A stretch of 64,000 nucleotides of DNA from Timema cristinae (GCA_039000515.1 JBCFYV010011135.1:22643895-22707894); one strand, 5' to 3'. Numbered from the stretch's first letter, positions 43,750 through 55,506 are shown. Numbers and translations are program-made. Notes: a model not told the origin generated them from the letters alone.

Positions 43750-43900
43750 TTAGCAGATAACTATCGATAGCTTTTGACGAGGAGGTAAAGGTTCGAATCT
43801 TGGCTTAGTGAACTGAGGATAGTTTTTGACAAGTAATTTATTGTTGTGGTTTTCCCATCCTCTCTCAATGATAATGGTGATTCTAATTTGTAGGGGCATA
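43750..43900 (+). repeat. SINE-B fragment
   Basis: B box AAGGTTCGAATCTTGG, then AGTGAACTGAGGATAGTTTT. Head and tail worn. Confidence 0.55.
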
Positions 43901-43938
43901 CTTTGATTATAATTTTTAAGTATTTTAACATATCAGTT

Positions 43939-43939
43939 T

Positions 43940-43970
<31 letters not shown>

Positions 43971-44040
43971 TTTATCAGTTTTATATATATATATATACCT
44001 ATACATATATATATATGTATAGGTATACATATAGGTATGG
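43939..44040. repeat. AT microsatellites
   Basis: Several AT runs between 43939 and 44020. The minus open frame 43761-44030 is this repeat translated. Confidence 0.9.
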
Positions 44041-44939
44041 TTTATGATCTTACCAATTAAATTAGGCCGTTGGTAGCAACTGTGCCAAAACTATCGATAG
44101 TAATAAAAAAAAAGTCAAAATGAGAAGTTTTCCTAGCACTCAATGAACCAACATACAATAATCTTGCTGAGCGCCTGTAAACTAGACTGTTCCGGCTCGA
44201 GCGCGCGCTCTTGAATATAGCACCAGGGCCTCTAATTTTGAAACGTGCGAGTAGCGATTCGCTAGCGTATTTCTCTCATCTCGCACACAATCTCGCAAAC
44301 CCCTAATTTTGAAACTTCTGCGCTGCGAAAACTGACGTCACACGATCGAATAGCGAGCGGATTCAACTCGCCAGCCTCACACCGTGCGAGACAGGCCTTG
44401 TCTATCGAATAGGCAATAACATAACAAAATGGATGCCATCCCCCTCTTCGGTTGCAGCTTTCTGAGAGTGATTTTGTTGAAACAAACCTATCACTGTACA
44501 AAATAGGTTTACAGAAGAAAAGAATATGATTGCTTTGTACATTTTATGCAATCCTTCAAAACAAATATTTGTTTGGGTGAAAATAAAACTATAATCTCTA
44601 ATTTTTTAAGTTTCCTCAATCGTCAATTTGGGTGAGTCGGTAACGTGACCGTCTCATGATCTAAAGTTCGCGTGTTCAAATCCATAAAAAAAAATTTTTT
44701 TTTAATTTATCAGACTTTAAACTTTAATTTTAAATGAACGTATTAGTAAGCATTTAATATGTTTTAAATATATTTTATAGAAATACACAAGGTATTTGAG
44801 CCTACGTAGACTAACATAATAGTCGTTAAAAATAATTTAAAAAGGTAATAAATTAAAAACGCTAGGCCTATATTAATTTTGAAATTTTGTATGTAGGTGA
44901 TTATTTAAAAATTAAATTAATGGGTTTTATGACATAAAA

Positions 44940-44986
44940 TTGTACACATTTTAAAATAAGGCTTGTACACATTTTAAAATAAGGCT
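44940..44986. repeat. Short tandem duplication (23 bp x 2)
   Basis: TTGTACACATTTTAAAATAA plus GGC occurs twice in direct succession. Confidence 0.85.
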
Positions 44987-45857
44987 AAGTAAGCTAATTA
45001 TTATTCACATAGTAAAATTTTTTTAGGGTTATTTATGTTTTAAAAATAGTTGCGAAAATAAAAAAAATATATTACTTAATTTTAATTACGAAAACGTGAT
45101 TTAAATTCAGACAAAAATTAAAATAACTTACCTAGGGTGTGATTGAACTCGTGAAAGTTCGAATTCGGGTCAAGCACGCTACCAAGTGTGCTAAATTGGA
45201 TTGTTCCGTAGAAATAGTTTTTATTTTAGTCATATAACTTTGAGAAAATTTTGAGACAACAAGTTTAGATGTATACAATAATTGGAAGATAGTTTCCCAA
45301 TGAAACTAAACTAACCGTTGTAAATGATGTAATCGATACAATAATAATTTTTACTTTCAGTTACGTATCTTGTATAATGACGTGTTGTGGCATACCATCG
45401 CCCCAACCCTTTGGCACGTCATGGTTTTACAGTGTTGTCGGATTGAAAACTCAGTCGCAAGCGAAACAACACTACACCAACTCGCACGACATTAGAAACC
45501 TTTCAAAATTAGCTCTGTTTCAGTACAGCCTGCGATTTGCGGGTTCATAAGTTGCGAGTTAGCTCGCAAGCGAGTATTTTCGCAAGTTTCAAAATTAGGG
45601 GTCCAGTTCTATCTTCCAAGCGCGCGCTCGCTCCAGTCTGGCCACCTCTTATTACAACCAATGTGTTCTCTTTTATTATTAAGTTGCGCGCTCACTCGCT
45701 CCAGTCTGGTCGTACCCTTATCGTAAGGGTATTAGCCCCCCCCCCTCTCCCACCTAAACCTATCGATAAAGTCCTTATCTTTCTTCCTATAATTACTATA
45801 TTTTAAAATCAATAACTAGAAATATAATAAATTAAATGTAATTATGTGTATGTCTAG

Positions 45858-45949
45858 GGGTTTCTATACAACACGAGATCTAAGTTCATGTGTGGCGCTT
45901 CCATTATTAATAAACATTTCGCCATTACTGCTGCGCATTGTACTGATAG
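45858..45949 (+). CDS. Gene 2 exon 3 (catalytic His)
   Basis: 92 nt. Encodes [19 protein letters not shown] with catalytic His70. Acceptor tatgtctag, donor gtgagt. Confidence 0.93.
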
Positions 45950-46050
45950 GTGAGTTGTAATGATTAATTCTTGTGAAATATCTTAAGGTTGTAGATACAA
46001 TAAGTTTGGAGTAATTTGGAGTATACAAATGTCAACTCGTTAACAAGACA

Positions 46051-46376
46051 GTGACCTGGCGGTCTATGGGTAAGGTGTCGGACTTTTGTGCTGAGGGTCC
46101 GGGGTTCAATCCTCGGTCCCGGCACAAATTTGTCCGATTACCAAACCCCTTCCTTCACCTCTGACAAGACGTGTATTAGTCACAACTTGTGAATGTGTGG
46201 AATGCCAGGCTTCCACCGTGGTTCGGATTCCACGTTAAACTGCAGGTCCACCAATTCATCTCACAATCACCCTACCATTACACATTAGCGTAAGTGCGTA
46301 TAACCCGAACGGGTAGTAAGACGCGGTGCTAATAATAATAATAATAATAATAATATAATAATAATAGTAATAATAA
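46051..46376 (+). repeat. SINE-A copy, full length
   Basis: Head GTGACCTGGCGGTCTATGGG to a tail of about fifteen TAA-like units. It runs directly into the next element. Confidence 0.94.
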
Positions 46377-46851
46377 TCTATACTTATAAAATAACATGTC
46401 CTGACTGACTGACTGACTGATTCATCATCGCCGAGCGCAAACTATCAAGGCTACAAGCATGAAATTCGGACTGTATATTCATTTTGTTATGTAGGCACCC
46501 ACTAAGAAAGGATTTTAGAAAATTCCACCCCAAAGGGGTCAAAATAGGGGATGATAATATGTATGAAAGTTCGTCATTTTGAAAGTTACATAAACAAAAT
46601 TTTGTATTTCGGTTATTAACGTAAAACAAATGAATACATGTTTCAGGAATTTTGGAAATTTTATTTAATAAGGGATGAAAAAGGGGGCGAAAGTTTGTAT
46701 CGGACTTGCATTATTTTTGATCTGAGGTCAAGTTATGGTCATCAACGTAACGTAATATTTTAAATTAATCAGTAAATACATATGTATATTTTCGTATTTG
46801 TATATAATCAACTTCCACGCGAGCAAAGCCGCGGGCAACAGCTATCTAGTA
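46377..46851 (-). mobile_element. (CAGT)n-bearing interspersed element, copy 3
   Basis: Reversed: ATCTATACTTATAAAATAAC, (ACTG)n at 46404-46421, and CCGCGGGCAACAGCTATCTA at the end. Inserted at or beside the SINE tail. Open frame 46384-46629 (minus) mirrors that of copy 1. Confidence 0.8.
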
Positions 46852-46954
46852 ATAATATAGTTGGCTTATTATACACATTCCTTTTTTGTCTTTATATACG
46901 TACTTACTCTGTGGCGCTAGGGACTAAGTTCATTGCCACGCTTAAAAAAGTACG

Positions 46955-47210
46955 TCAGTACCTCTTATTACACCCTGTTTCTATCTTGAAATAGTTATAT
47001 TCAGTCCACTTTATTAAACCTTATGGCTTTTTAAGCTAGTTATATCCAGTCCACCTGGTTACACCCTATATTGAGATGGTTCTATCCAGTTTCAATCATT
47101 ACATTCTATCCTTATCTTGTGCTAGCTATATCCATTTAACCTCATTACACCCTATCCTTGTCTTGTGCTAGTTATATCCAGTCCCCCTCAATACACCCCA
47201 TCTCTTTCAA
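46955..47210. repeat. Degenerate tandem repeat, about 46-bp period
   Basis: ACACCCT-like blocks recur near 46970, 47016, 47061, 47101, 47147 and 47192, each with a nearby GTTATATCCAGTCC-like block. Confidence 0.75.
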
Positions 47211-47214
47211 GTCC

Positions 47215-48750
47215 AACCTAATTTATTCTCCTATCTGCATCTAGGTGTTCTCAACTGTCTCTTCTCATTGAGTCTATCAGACAATACCCTGAGAATAGTT
47301 CTAGATCTTCCATTCACGTTTCATATCCTGTCCATCGTAATCCACAGGCCTTGATTATCTTCTTTCTATTTCTCTATCTATAACTCCTTATATTAAACAA
47401 AACATTCCACATACTTTATATGTAAAAACAGTATAAAAGTGTGCTTGTCCTTAAGATGTTAATGGAGAAACCATATTTAATAAATTCAAATATATTTTCA
47501 GATGGTGTTTTATTGAAAATTTGTGAGTAACTTGCTAGTATTGGGTAAATTTATATATTAATATAAATATTGGTTAGTTGATAAAATTTAGGAAAATACA
47601 AAATATGTGAGGTTGTTTAAAACAGAAAGAGTAACTAGATGGACATTGGGTGAGAAGGTAAATTATATTGGTGGTCGCTGTGGAAAGAATATTGGATGGA
47701 AAAGGGGGAGAGGATGTATAAGGAATCAGTTATTTGGATAACATCAAAGTTGGAGGCAGTCACAGAAGTATTAATAAGATCACAGAGGACATAACAGAGT
47801 GGAGAGCCATCATGTCGGCAGAAAATTAAATGATAACATCAATTTGATTTCACAGCTCTCAATACAAACTTTAATAATCTAAAAGTTTTCAATTTTTTTT
47901 TCTAAATGTAGACTTATATGAAGAAAAAAAAAATCTTATTTTTTCGCGTAATTCCAAACGTGTTCCTTAGGAATATTTAAGAAACCTGATTTTTTGCTTA
48001 GAGAATCTTGGTAAACTTTGAATTTTAAATGGTTTTTATGAAACTAATTAAAAAAAAAAAAAGGGTCCCGTTTGAAAAACCATAGTTGACCTTGAGATGA
48101 CCTTGAAGACATTCACTAAATATAAAGCACATTTTGTCATTTTATCAGCGTCTCAAAACCAAACAACTTTTTATAAAACATTGTTTTTTTTATAAATGCG
48201 TTTTTCTTTAAAGATATTTCGTTGTGCCAACTTAAAAAAAAACTATCCTGTATATACCACAAAAGTTGATGTATAAATATGTTTGGTAAAAAAAAGTCGT
48301 GAATCACTAAGTTTTAAGGGAGGTTAACTGTTGGAGTCTTGTTTGCGGTTTTGAGCGTTATAGGTTAGCTTTTTTTTTTTAAGTACAAGTAGTCTCGAGA
48401 AAAAGTACCAACGTGGAAACCACCGATTACAAGAGGTACATTTTAGTATATGAATCCTTGCAAAATACTAGACGTAACACTCGACAAAATTCTAAATAAT
48501 ATTATTTACTTTTATATATATTTTTTTATTACCTCTAAGAGTGTCATCGAAATATGTAATAATTGTTTAAAAATAATATATTCTCTGTTGTATTACTGTC
48601 AACCGTAGGAAGATAATTCAAGATTAAGAATTTCTCAAACTAGTTGATTAGATTATTTATACTGAATATTTATATTCAAACCTATATTATTTCGATTTTC
48701 GCAGTTAAAAATATTTTTTTTAAGAATTTCATCTCTCTTCAAGAAACTAG
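47215..48750. other. No recognisable gene (gene 2 intron 3)
   Basis: AT-rich, with T and A homopolymers. The stretch 47600-47820 is purine-rich but has no open frame. Confidence 0.5.
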
Positions 48751-48771
48751 AGGAACATTGATAGTAAGTAG

Positions 48772-49062
48772 GTGACCTGGTGGTCTAGGGGTAAGGTGTC
48801 AAACTTCTATGCTGGCGGCCGGGGTTCAATCCTCGGTCCCGGCACAGATTTATCTGATTACCAAACCCTTCCTTCACCTCTGACAAGACATCTTGTGAAT
48901 GTGGGGAATGCCAGGCCTCCACCGTGGTTCGGATTCCACGTTAAACTGTAGTTCCTCCATTTCATCTCACAATCACCCTACCATTACACATTAGCGTAAG
49001 TGCGTACAACCCGAACGGGAAGTAAGACGTGGTGCTAATAATAATAAATAATAATAATAATA
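48772..49062 (+). repeat. SINE-A copy, full length with target duplication
   Basis: Duplication AACATTGATAGT at 48754-48765 and 49063-49074. One of the cleanest copies. Confidence 0.96.
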
Positions 49063-49104
49063 AACATTGATAGTTTTAATAATAAAAGAGCATGTATGAC
49101 TCGG

Positions 49105-49255
49105 TGAATGGATGTTGTTGAAGTGAAGGGAGTATTCAAGGATAGGGAAGTGTGGAGAAAGTTAGTGAGGATGAAATTAAGTACGGAGTTGTTTTTTTGT
49201 AGCTATATGCACAGTTTCTTGCCTTCCCTTTAAAGGAATGGCGTGAGTATGAATG
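49105..49255 (+). mobile_element. LINE 3' remnant
   Basis: GTAGCTATATGCACAGTTTC and CTTTAAAGGAATGG match the end of the LINE at 36930-36985. It ends 48 bp before exon 4 of gene 2. Confidence 0.5.
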
Positions 49256-49302
49256 AATACATGTATGTTCAAGAAACTAAGTGTAATTTCTTATTTCAAC
49301 AG

Positions 49303-49435
49303 AAATTCTCCTAGAGATTTCTATCTTCAAGTAGGCGCATCTAATTTGCGCGACGGTGGTAAAAAGCACAGAATTACACGCATAATACAATATCCAACAT
49401 ACACCTTTCCATACGATGACATATCTCTGTTAAGG
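49303..49435 (+). CDS. Gene 2 exon 4 (catalytic Asp)
   Basis: 133 nt. Encodes DFYLQVGASN and ends PYDDISLLR with catalytic Asp113. Acceptor tatttcaacag, donor gtaagt. Confidence 0.93.
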
Positions 49436-49602
49436 GTAAGTTTAAATGTATATATATATATTTTTTTTTACATCCATTACCGTTTCCAGATGTGGTTCAG
49501 CTTTTTTTTTTTTTTTAATTCAAGCCATATATTTTCCCCTACTGGCCTGTCGTAACCTCATTCACCTTATAATATAGCGTACAACTAGGACAGGTACAGC
49601 AT

Positions 49603-49735
49603 CTAGTCCGCGGCCGTTTTAATTTATCACTTTGAAAAGGTAAACCCATATTTCATCAATGATAAAATTTTCTGCCACATCTGAATTAAACCCGTAGACA
49701 AACACGCAACCGATTGAGCTAAGGTGTCGGTTCTT
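49603..49735 (-). repeat. SINE-C copy
   Basis: Reversed CGACACCTTAGCTCAATCGG head, GGGTTTAATTCAG as a worn B box, and 3' end near CGGCCG. Partner of 26222-26360. Confidence 0.55.
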
Positions 49736-49994
49736 AGTTTATATACAGTAAGATTAAAATGTACACAAATAATTCATCCATTTTAAAGATACATTAATTA
49801 AAAAGAGTAATAAATGTAATGTGAGTATCTATTGAAGACGTGTAATATATTAAACGGCTCTTCCTTATTAGTTAAAAAAAAATTCTGGAAGAAACACGAC
49901 ATCTTAGAACGGTCCATGACAGCATTAAATTGATCAAACTGTTTAATCAATATATACAAATAAATATATATATTTTAAATAAATAAAATATAGT

Positions 49995-50365
49995 CATCAT
50001 TATCATCATCATCCGGCGTTTCCGCCTTAGTGGGTCGTCTGGCATATCCTATTCCATTCCTGTCGATCTTTCCAAACTTATCCCTCAGCCATATGTCTCC
50101 GGTCCAGTCCTTTATCCTCCATGTCCTTCCGCGCTTGGGCCATCCATATTGTCCATGGTCAACCAATAGGTCTTCTATAAGGATTTCTTCAACATTCTGT
50201 CCTTCTCCATTCTTTCATTCTCATCACATGACCTAACCACATTAACCTTTTTCTCTTCAGTGTTTCTTCTAATTATATATCGTTTAAATCATCCCTAACT
50301 ATTTCATTATTTATCCGGTCTCTTCTTGCTAAATTCTCAATGCCACTTAGGAACCTCAACTACAA
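49995..50365 (-). mobile_element. LINE 3' end with GAT tail
   Basis: The reverse strand reads WPKRGRTWRIKDWTGDIWLR and ends in a GAT run; upstream, MWLGHVMRM is the conserved GHV block of non-LTR C-termini. The frame 49975-50166 is this remnant, not a gene. Confidence 0.7.
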
Positions 50366-50655
50366 TATACAATATAATATTTAAAAGTATTATTTAAAAT
50401 CCAGTGTGTATACATTTTATCGTCATCCAATATTTATATTTTGTCGGCCATTGTTTAGTAACTTGATGATTAAATGTTATCATCGGAAATATCTAAAATA
50501 TCTTATTTTGTACAGATAGCTGTAGATAGTTAGAAGGAAAGAGTAAATTATGATAGAGATTCAAAGGATACACTTTACTTTATGCAATATAAAATATAGA
50601 TATATTGTTTTGTCAATCATATTTATATCTTTTTAGAAATAAATATTTTGTACAG

Positions 50656-50777
50656 GTCACTGAAAAGTTCCATTTCGATGATAACGTAGGACCTATTCAA
50701 TCCATCCTCGCCTAGTTGTACCAGATGGAAGTGAGGTTACAGCGATTGGTTGGGGGAAAACAAACAGTTCCGGTGAG
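50656..50777 (+). pseudogene. Gene 2 exon 5, one base short
   Basis: Acceptor ttgtacag and donor gtaagt are intact. The first 17 codons read in the phase set by exon 4; codons from CGC at 50709 to the donor read one frame away and give RLVVPDGSEVTAIGWG. The frame change falls between about 50700 and 50712, and TAG at 50713-50715 follows. The length of 122 against 123 nt in gene 1 points to a single-base deletion. Confidence 0.9.
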
Positions 50778-50899
50778 GTAAGTTAACAGACACGCCGATC
50801 TTTTCTTAATTCCTTTTAACATATTTAAATATGTTATTAAAAGAAGAGAAAATGCTCAAAAAATGTTGTTTTAGAATCGGGTCTAAGGTGATGATGTAG

Positions 50900-51260
50900 A
50901 CAACGTAAATTAAGACAAGTATTTTTTTTATATTTCTATAGAAAAACTTCTCTTGTTCAAAATATTTCTCCAGTACAAACTTGGAATAAAATTATCTTCA
51001 TATGCTGATAACAACAATTATTGAATATCTTTAATGACCATTGCAGCATTTAGAAATGAAAAACTTTTTAAATGAAGAGAAAAAGTTGTCTTCAAATTCC
51101 AGGACACCCTTGACAAATATTCAACAACTTTTGAATTCACCATATGAAGAAAATTAAACTATATAGTTCTACTGAAGAATTATTTGATTTATTTTTGTTC
51201 AAAAATGTACTTTTTTTTTACGGAAATTGCAAAAAAATACTACCCTTAACAAGCATTCCC
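50900..51260. mobile_element. Long-inverted-repeat MITE, copy 5
   Basis: Core arms CAACAATTATTGAATATC and ATATTCAACAACTTTTGAAT; spacer TTTTTAAATGAAGAG as in the other copies. In gene 2 intron 5. Confidence 0.75.
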
Positions 51261-51536
51261 TTTACTCAAACCATAAACATTCGAAAGGCATAAGGTAAAA
51301 CTTCGTAAAGTTTTGATCAACCTCAAGTCAGATATATTGAAGAAAATAATAATTATAACACTGAATTGTTTACAAATTATAACTATTTATTTATCTCGTG
51401 GATGGAATAAAAAAATGTATTTATTCCTTATATTAATAACATCTTTTAAAATTTCACTTTAGTATTGATTTTAAAAAATAAAAAATAATACCGTACTAAT
51501 AATAATATTAATATTACTTACCAGTAGATTACCAAA

Positions 51537-51738
51537 CCCTTCCTTCACCTCTGACAAGATGTGTATTAATCACAACTTGTTTGTGTGTGGAATGCCAGGC
51601 CTCCACCGTGGTTCGGATCCCACGTTAAACTGAAGGGTCCTCCATTTCATCTCACAATCATCCTACCATTACACATTAGCGTGAGTGCGTATAACCCGAA
51701 CGGGTAGTAAGACGTGGTGATAAATAATAATAATAATA
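51537..51738 (+). repeat. SINE-A copy, head missing
   Basis: Starts GATTACCAAACCCTTCC, exactly the same break as 43115; tail ACGGGTAGTAAGACGTGGTG. Confidence 0.92.
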
Positions 51739-51964
51739 CTAAGGTAAGACTGCTATCTTGAATTGTTTGAATTGAAAAATGATACCTGGACAAGAAGAGG
51801 CCATTTTACAATTAAAAAATAATAATCTATTTAAGATGCAACTATAACCGTGATTAACAAATATGATAGCTAGGCTATTTAATCCATTGTGTTATCTTTA
51901 AAGCTAAACAAAGTGTACCCATTTAACTGATCATTGTTGTGCTTATTTATTTGTATGTACTTAG

Positions 51965-52102
51965 TCTAGTGATCAGTTGAAGGAGGTTGAACTAGAGATC
52001 TGGCCGCACGAAGAGTGCCAACAGTTCTGGCAAGATGATTACGAAATAACCGAACAAATGATTTGCGCTGGTAGCAGATCCTCTACACGTGGAAGTTGTG
52101 AG
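51965..52102 (+). CDS. Gene 2 exon 6
   Basis: 138 nt, 46 codons, phase 0 at both ends. Contains EIWPHEEC, QMICAGS and RGSCE. Acceptor gtacttag; donor gtgtgt is the weakest of the set. Confidence 0.92.
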
Positions 52103-52330
52103 GTGTGTATTAATGAAAAATATACATAAAATAAATATCTAGGTTTCATATTTTTGTTTTAATTTTATAATTATTTTTATATAACTAATACAATTTCTGT
52201 TTAGCTACTTTTTTAAATTTAATTTATTCTTTTGTGAGGATGTCACATCTGCTAAAACGTGTTCTCATGCGGAATTTGGTCGCCCGTTGATTAATTATAA
52301 TATTATCATCATTATTATTTTATAATTTCA

Positions 52331-52382
52331 TTATTATTATTATTAGCTAGCGTCTTACTACCCGTTCGGGTTAAACGCACAG
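52331..52382 (-). repeat. SINE tail fragment
   Basis: Reversed TAA run and CGTCTTACTACCCGTTCGGG only. Confidence 0.8.
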
Positions 52383-52494
52383 TTGGTTAATGAATTGGCT
52401 TTTGTCACCACTGCGGTTCAAAGCCTTCTCATTATCGGCTAATATACGTACAATGTAACCACGATATAAAATAATACAATAATCAACTTACTCA

Positions 52495-52742
52495 CTTCAG
52501 TGACCGAATGGTTTAAGGCGTCACTCTCGTGTTAGACAAGCTTACTCAAAACGGGGAGACCGGGGTTCGAATCCCGGTCGGTTGTACTGAGGGTGGGTCT
52601 CCCTAAGTGGTTTTCCTCTTTCTTTCCACGCAAATGTGAGTAGACTACCTCTAAAATGCTTCATTTCTCATCTTTACCCCGTTAGAATAATTTCATATAT
52701 GCGCGTCACCTGAACATGCGGACGATAAAAAACAACACCACC
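52495..52742 (+). repeat. SINE-B copy, tRNA-Leu/Ser-like head
   Basis: Head CTTCAGTGACCGAATGGTTT, B box GGGTTCGAATCCCGG (perfect), worn tail with no TAA run. Confidence 0.85.
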
Positions 52743-52791
52743 AAATCTATCTCTTATTTCAATTTATTTATTTGATATAACTGTTGCACGT

Positions 52792-52836
52792 GAAGTGAAG
52801 TGAAGTGAAGTGAAGTGAAGTAAGTGAAGTGAATAA
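52792..52836. repeat. (GTGAA)n pentanucleotide tract
   Basis: About eight units of GTGAA with one interruption. Confidence 0.92.
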
Positions 52837-52883
52837 TCGTGCGAAGGTTCACCAAATTGGTACAACGATAAGCCTACAGACCC

Positions 52884-53130
52884 TCTTCGGTGGCCACGTG
52901 GTCTAACGCGCTACTCTCTTGTTAGACTAGACTATCGAAGACTGGGCTTCAATCTCGGTCGGGTGTACTGAGTGTGGTTTTTCTTAAATGATTTTCTCCT
53001 TTCTCTCTATCTCTCTACGCATGTGGGTGCACTTCCTCTAAATTATACCTTGCTAATCCCTAACATATTAGAGAAATTAGAACATAGGCGTTTAACCCAA
53101 ACGGTTAGTAAGAAGCGGTTCTAAAAAAAA
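52884..53130 (+). repeat. SINE-B copy, tRNA-Leu/Ser-like head
   Basis: Head CTTCGGTGGCCACGTGGTCT, shortened B box GGGCTTCAATCTCGG, tail ACGGTTAGTAAGAAGCGG. Confidence 0.86.
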
Positions 53131-53134
53131 AGTA

Positions 53135-54145
53135 AGCCTACTGGTGGAATTAGATAATCAGTTCCAGGTAGCATCAAGTATTAATCTCGCAATAATAAAT
53201 ATTTTTTTAAACACCCAAAACAATATAAGTGATTAATCTTCCACTTCCGTCAGAATAATTAACATTATCACATATGTATCGAAGTTAAGAGTTAAAGTAC
53301 TTATATTGTATCCTATTATATTTATATATAAATCTATATTTTAAAATCAAAAGTGTAATTTCACTTCTGAAAGTAAGGTTATAATGTATAAAATGTTTTA
53401 AAAAGGTTTTGAAATTAAGAAGGGTTACCGTTATATAAGCGAGAACTAACGTTTGGATTAATTTTGTATCATTAAATGTATATATTTAACGCTTGTGGCT
53501 TATAAGATTATTTTATTTCCTTAAATTTGATTTAAATCGTTAGTTTTAATTTTTAATCCTTAATTAGTAAATTTTATTATAACTAGAAACTAAACTTCGT
53601 TGTTTAGAGTTCTGTAGTAACCGACCACTTTGATCGTTGGGGGCTACGCCCCCAACCCCCTGTGAGTTTTCTTTGCAAATGGATGTAAACTAATGTAATT
53701 CAAGAGCAATTTTTTGATAGGTCTTACCGTTTAGCCACAAGAGGCCTTCAAAGAAAGGTCCACACAGACTTTAAAGTTGATCCACTATTTGGAATTTTTT
53801 CTCGGAGATTACAATTTTTTTTTATCTCTTTGGAATTTTCCCGTCAGTTACAGGCTATAAGCTATAAGTTTGCCAAATTTCATGTTTCTATCTCATCTGG
53901 AAGTGGGTAAACATTAATGTCAGTGAGTGAGTCAGGCATGTGGCTTTATAGTAGTATAATAATTTGTAAAACCGTTTGAATAATATTATCAGGATAGCCA
54001 AATTATGAGCTATAAATAACAAAATTGAAACAAAATTCACGCACAATTTTCTCATTTTATTATTATTATTTGTTAAACTCTAATCTTAGGGGTTATAAAC
54101 AAGAACGCGAAGTAGTGTTGATATTGTTTTATTGTTAGTTTTTTT
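53135..54145. other. No recognisable gene (gene 2 intron 6)
   Basis: AT-rich except GGGGGCTACGCCCCCAACCC at 53638-53658, a small GC palindrome; the segment around it may be an old repeat. Confidence 0.5.
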
Positions 54146-54147
54146 TA

Positions 54148-54402
54148 TTATCATCACCACGTCTTACTTCATGTTAAGTTTGTATATACATATATGATAA
54201 TTAATTACTCTAAAGGGGTAGGCATGAGAAAGGAAGTATTTGATAGGTAATATACCCGCATTTGCGCGGAAGGATAGTGGGAAACCATTTATGAAAACCG
54301 CCCAGAGTAAACTATATCGTGATTCGAACCTAAATCTCCCAGTCACTAACAAACCAAAATAACAAGAGACAAATACCTTAGACCGTCCGGCCGTTGAAGT
54401 GG
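54148..54402 (-). repeat. SINE-B copy
   Basis: Reversed tail ATCACCACGTCTTACTTCAT, B box TGATTCGAACCTAAA, head GACCGTCCGGCCGTTGAAGT. Confidence 0.82.
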
Positions 54403-54520
54403 GTTTCATTATTAGTATAGGGGTTCCCAATCTTTTTCAGCTGGTGCTTAAGCTTGGAGGATCAAATTACTATGCCTCCTCCCCTATTTTTTGGGAATGT
54501 GATAAATTAAAAAAAAAATT

Positions 54521-54702
54521 CTTTCTAGTTACTTTTTGGTTGTATACTTCATCAAATTGGTAAAAAAAACAAAAAACAGAGATTTTAGTTATTTTTAGTT
54601 TTTTCTTCTCAGAAAATTGGTAAAAAAACCAACAAAAAAGATCTTTCTAGTTACTTTTTGTTTTATACTCTCAGCAAATTGGTAAAAAAACAACAAATCA
54701 AT
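54521..54702. repeat. Tandem repeat, about 61 bp x 3
   Basis: AAATTGGTAAAAAAA recurs at about 54554, 54614 and 54676, each preceded by TAGTTACTTTTTG-like sequence. Confidence 0.8.
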
Positions 54703-54732
54703 TCTTGAATATTAAGTTTTATGTTTAACGTG

Positions 54733-54995
54733 GGATGGAAAAGGACGTAAGAGAAGGACAGTGTTTTTGGAGTTTTTATGACAAAAATGTTGTTTAGCCA
54801 AAATAAATAAAATATTTCTCCAGTACAAACATAGAGTTTAATTTTCTTCACATTATGATAACAGTTGTTGAATATCTGTCATAACCATGGAAGCATTATC
54901 AAACACACTTTTTAAATGAAGATAAAAAGTTGTCATTAAATTCCAGGACATCCTTTAAATATATTCAAGAAATTTTGAGGTCACATGTTAAGAAA
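54733..54995. mobile_element. Long-inverted-repeat MITE, copy 6, right-truncated
   Basis: AACAGTTGTTGAATATCTGTC and TTTTTAAATGAAGAT core; the right arm decays after ATATTCAAGAAATTTTG. Confidence 0.65.
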
Positions 54996-55506
54996 ACTGC
55001 ACACCGCAAATCTCTTTCTACTTCAAGTCGACAACGCTATTTAGTTTTTTATGAGAGTCAAGAGTTAAAGATTTGGTGGTGTTGCACGTGGCTGAAATTT
55101 GTAGGTTAGGAAGAGGGTAGAAAGGAGAATACGGGTGAATCCGATACGTATGGCTTTGAAAATAAATAAGTGCATGCACACAAGCGTCTTACTCTTTAGT
55201 TGGTCACCTAAATTTTTCTTTTTACAACTTCCAGGCAGTGTTACCAATACCGCAAGAAAATATGTCTTCAATTCTTTGCTTTTTTTTTAAAAATGTTATT
55301 TCCGAATTGAGTCACGCCCTTATTAGGAGTGTTTACCGCCCCCCGACCCTACCACCACCCTCCCAATTTGGCAAACACTGTTGTAGAGGATTATAAGTGT
55401 CGCAGGAAACCAGACAAGAAAGAATTGACGCCATCGCCCATATGTTTAGCGGTTTAATACTTAGTTGAGCAGAAGTATATTTACAACATCAAGATCACTC
55501 ACTATA

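Larger units (their letters stand above)
43719..45720. mobile_element. 2-kb nested inverted-repeat structure
   Basis: Outer ends TAAGGGTTCGGTCAAACTGG and, reversed, TAAGGGTACGACCAGACTGG. An inner pair, GAGCGCGCGCTCTTGAATAT region (44199) against its inverse near 45630, flanks CTAATTTTGAAAC blocks. It contains a SINE-B fragment, AT microsatellites and tRNA-like bits. Probably one non-autonomous DNA element inside another; class unknown. No coding frame. Confidence 0.55.
54418..55392. mobile_element. Possible hAT-like element with nested repeats
   Basis: Left AGGGGTTCCCAATCTTTTTC and right, reversed, CAGTGTTTGCCAAATTGGG resemble hAT ends. It contains the tandem repeat at 54521 and the MITE at 54733. 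No target duplication was confirmed. Confidence 0.35.

Noticed and set aside
43761..44030. 89-residue Tyr/Ile-rich open frame
   Set aside because: Translated AT microsatellite.
51965..51970. Alternative acceptor at TCTAG (51969) for gene 2 exon 6
   Set aside because: It would shift the frame; the upstream TTAG at 51964 keeps phase 0 and matches gene 1.
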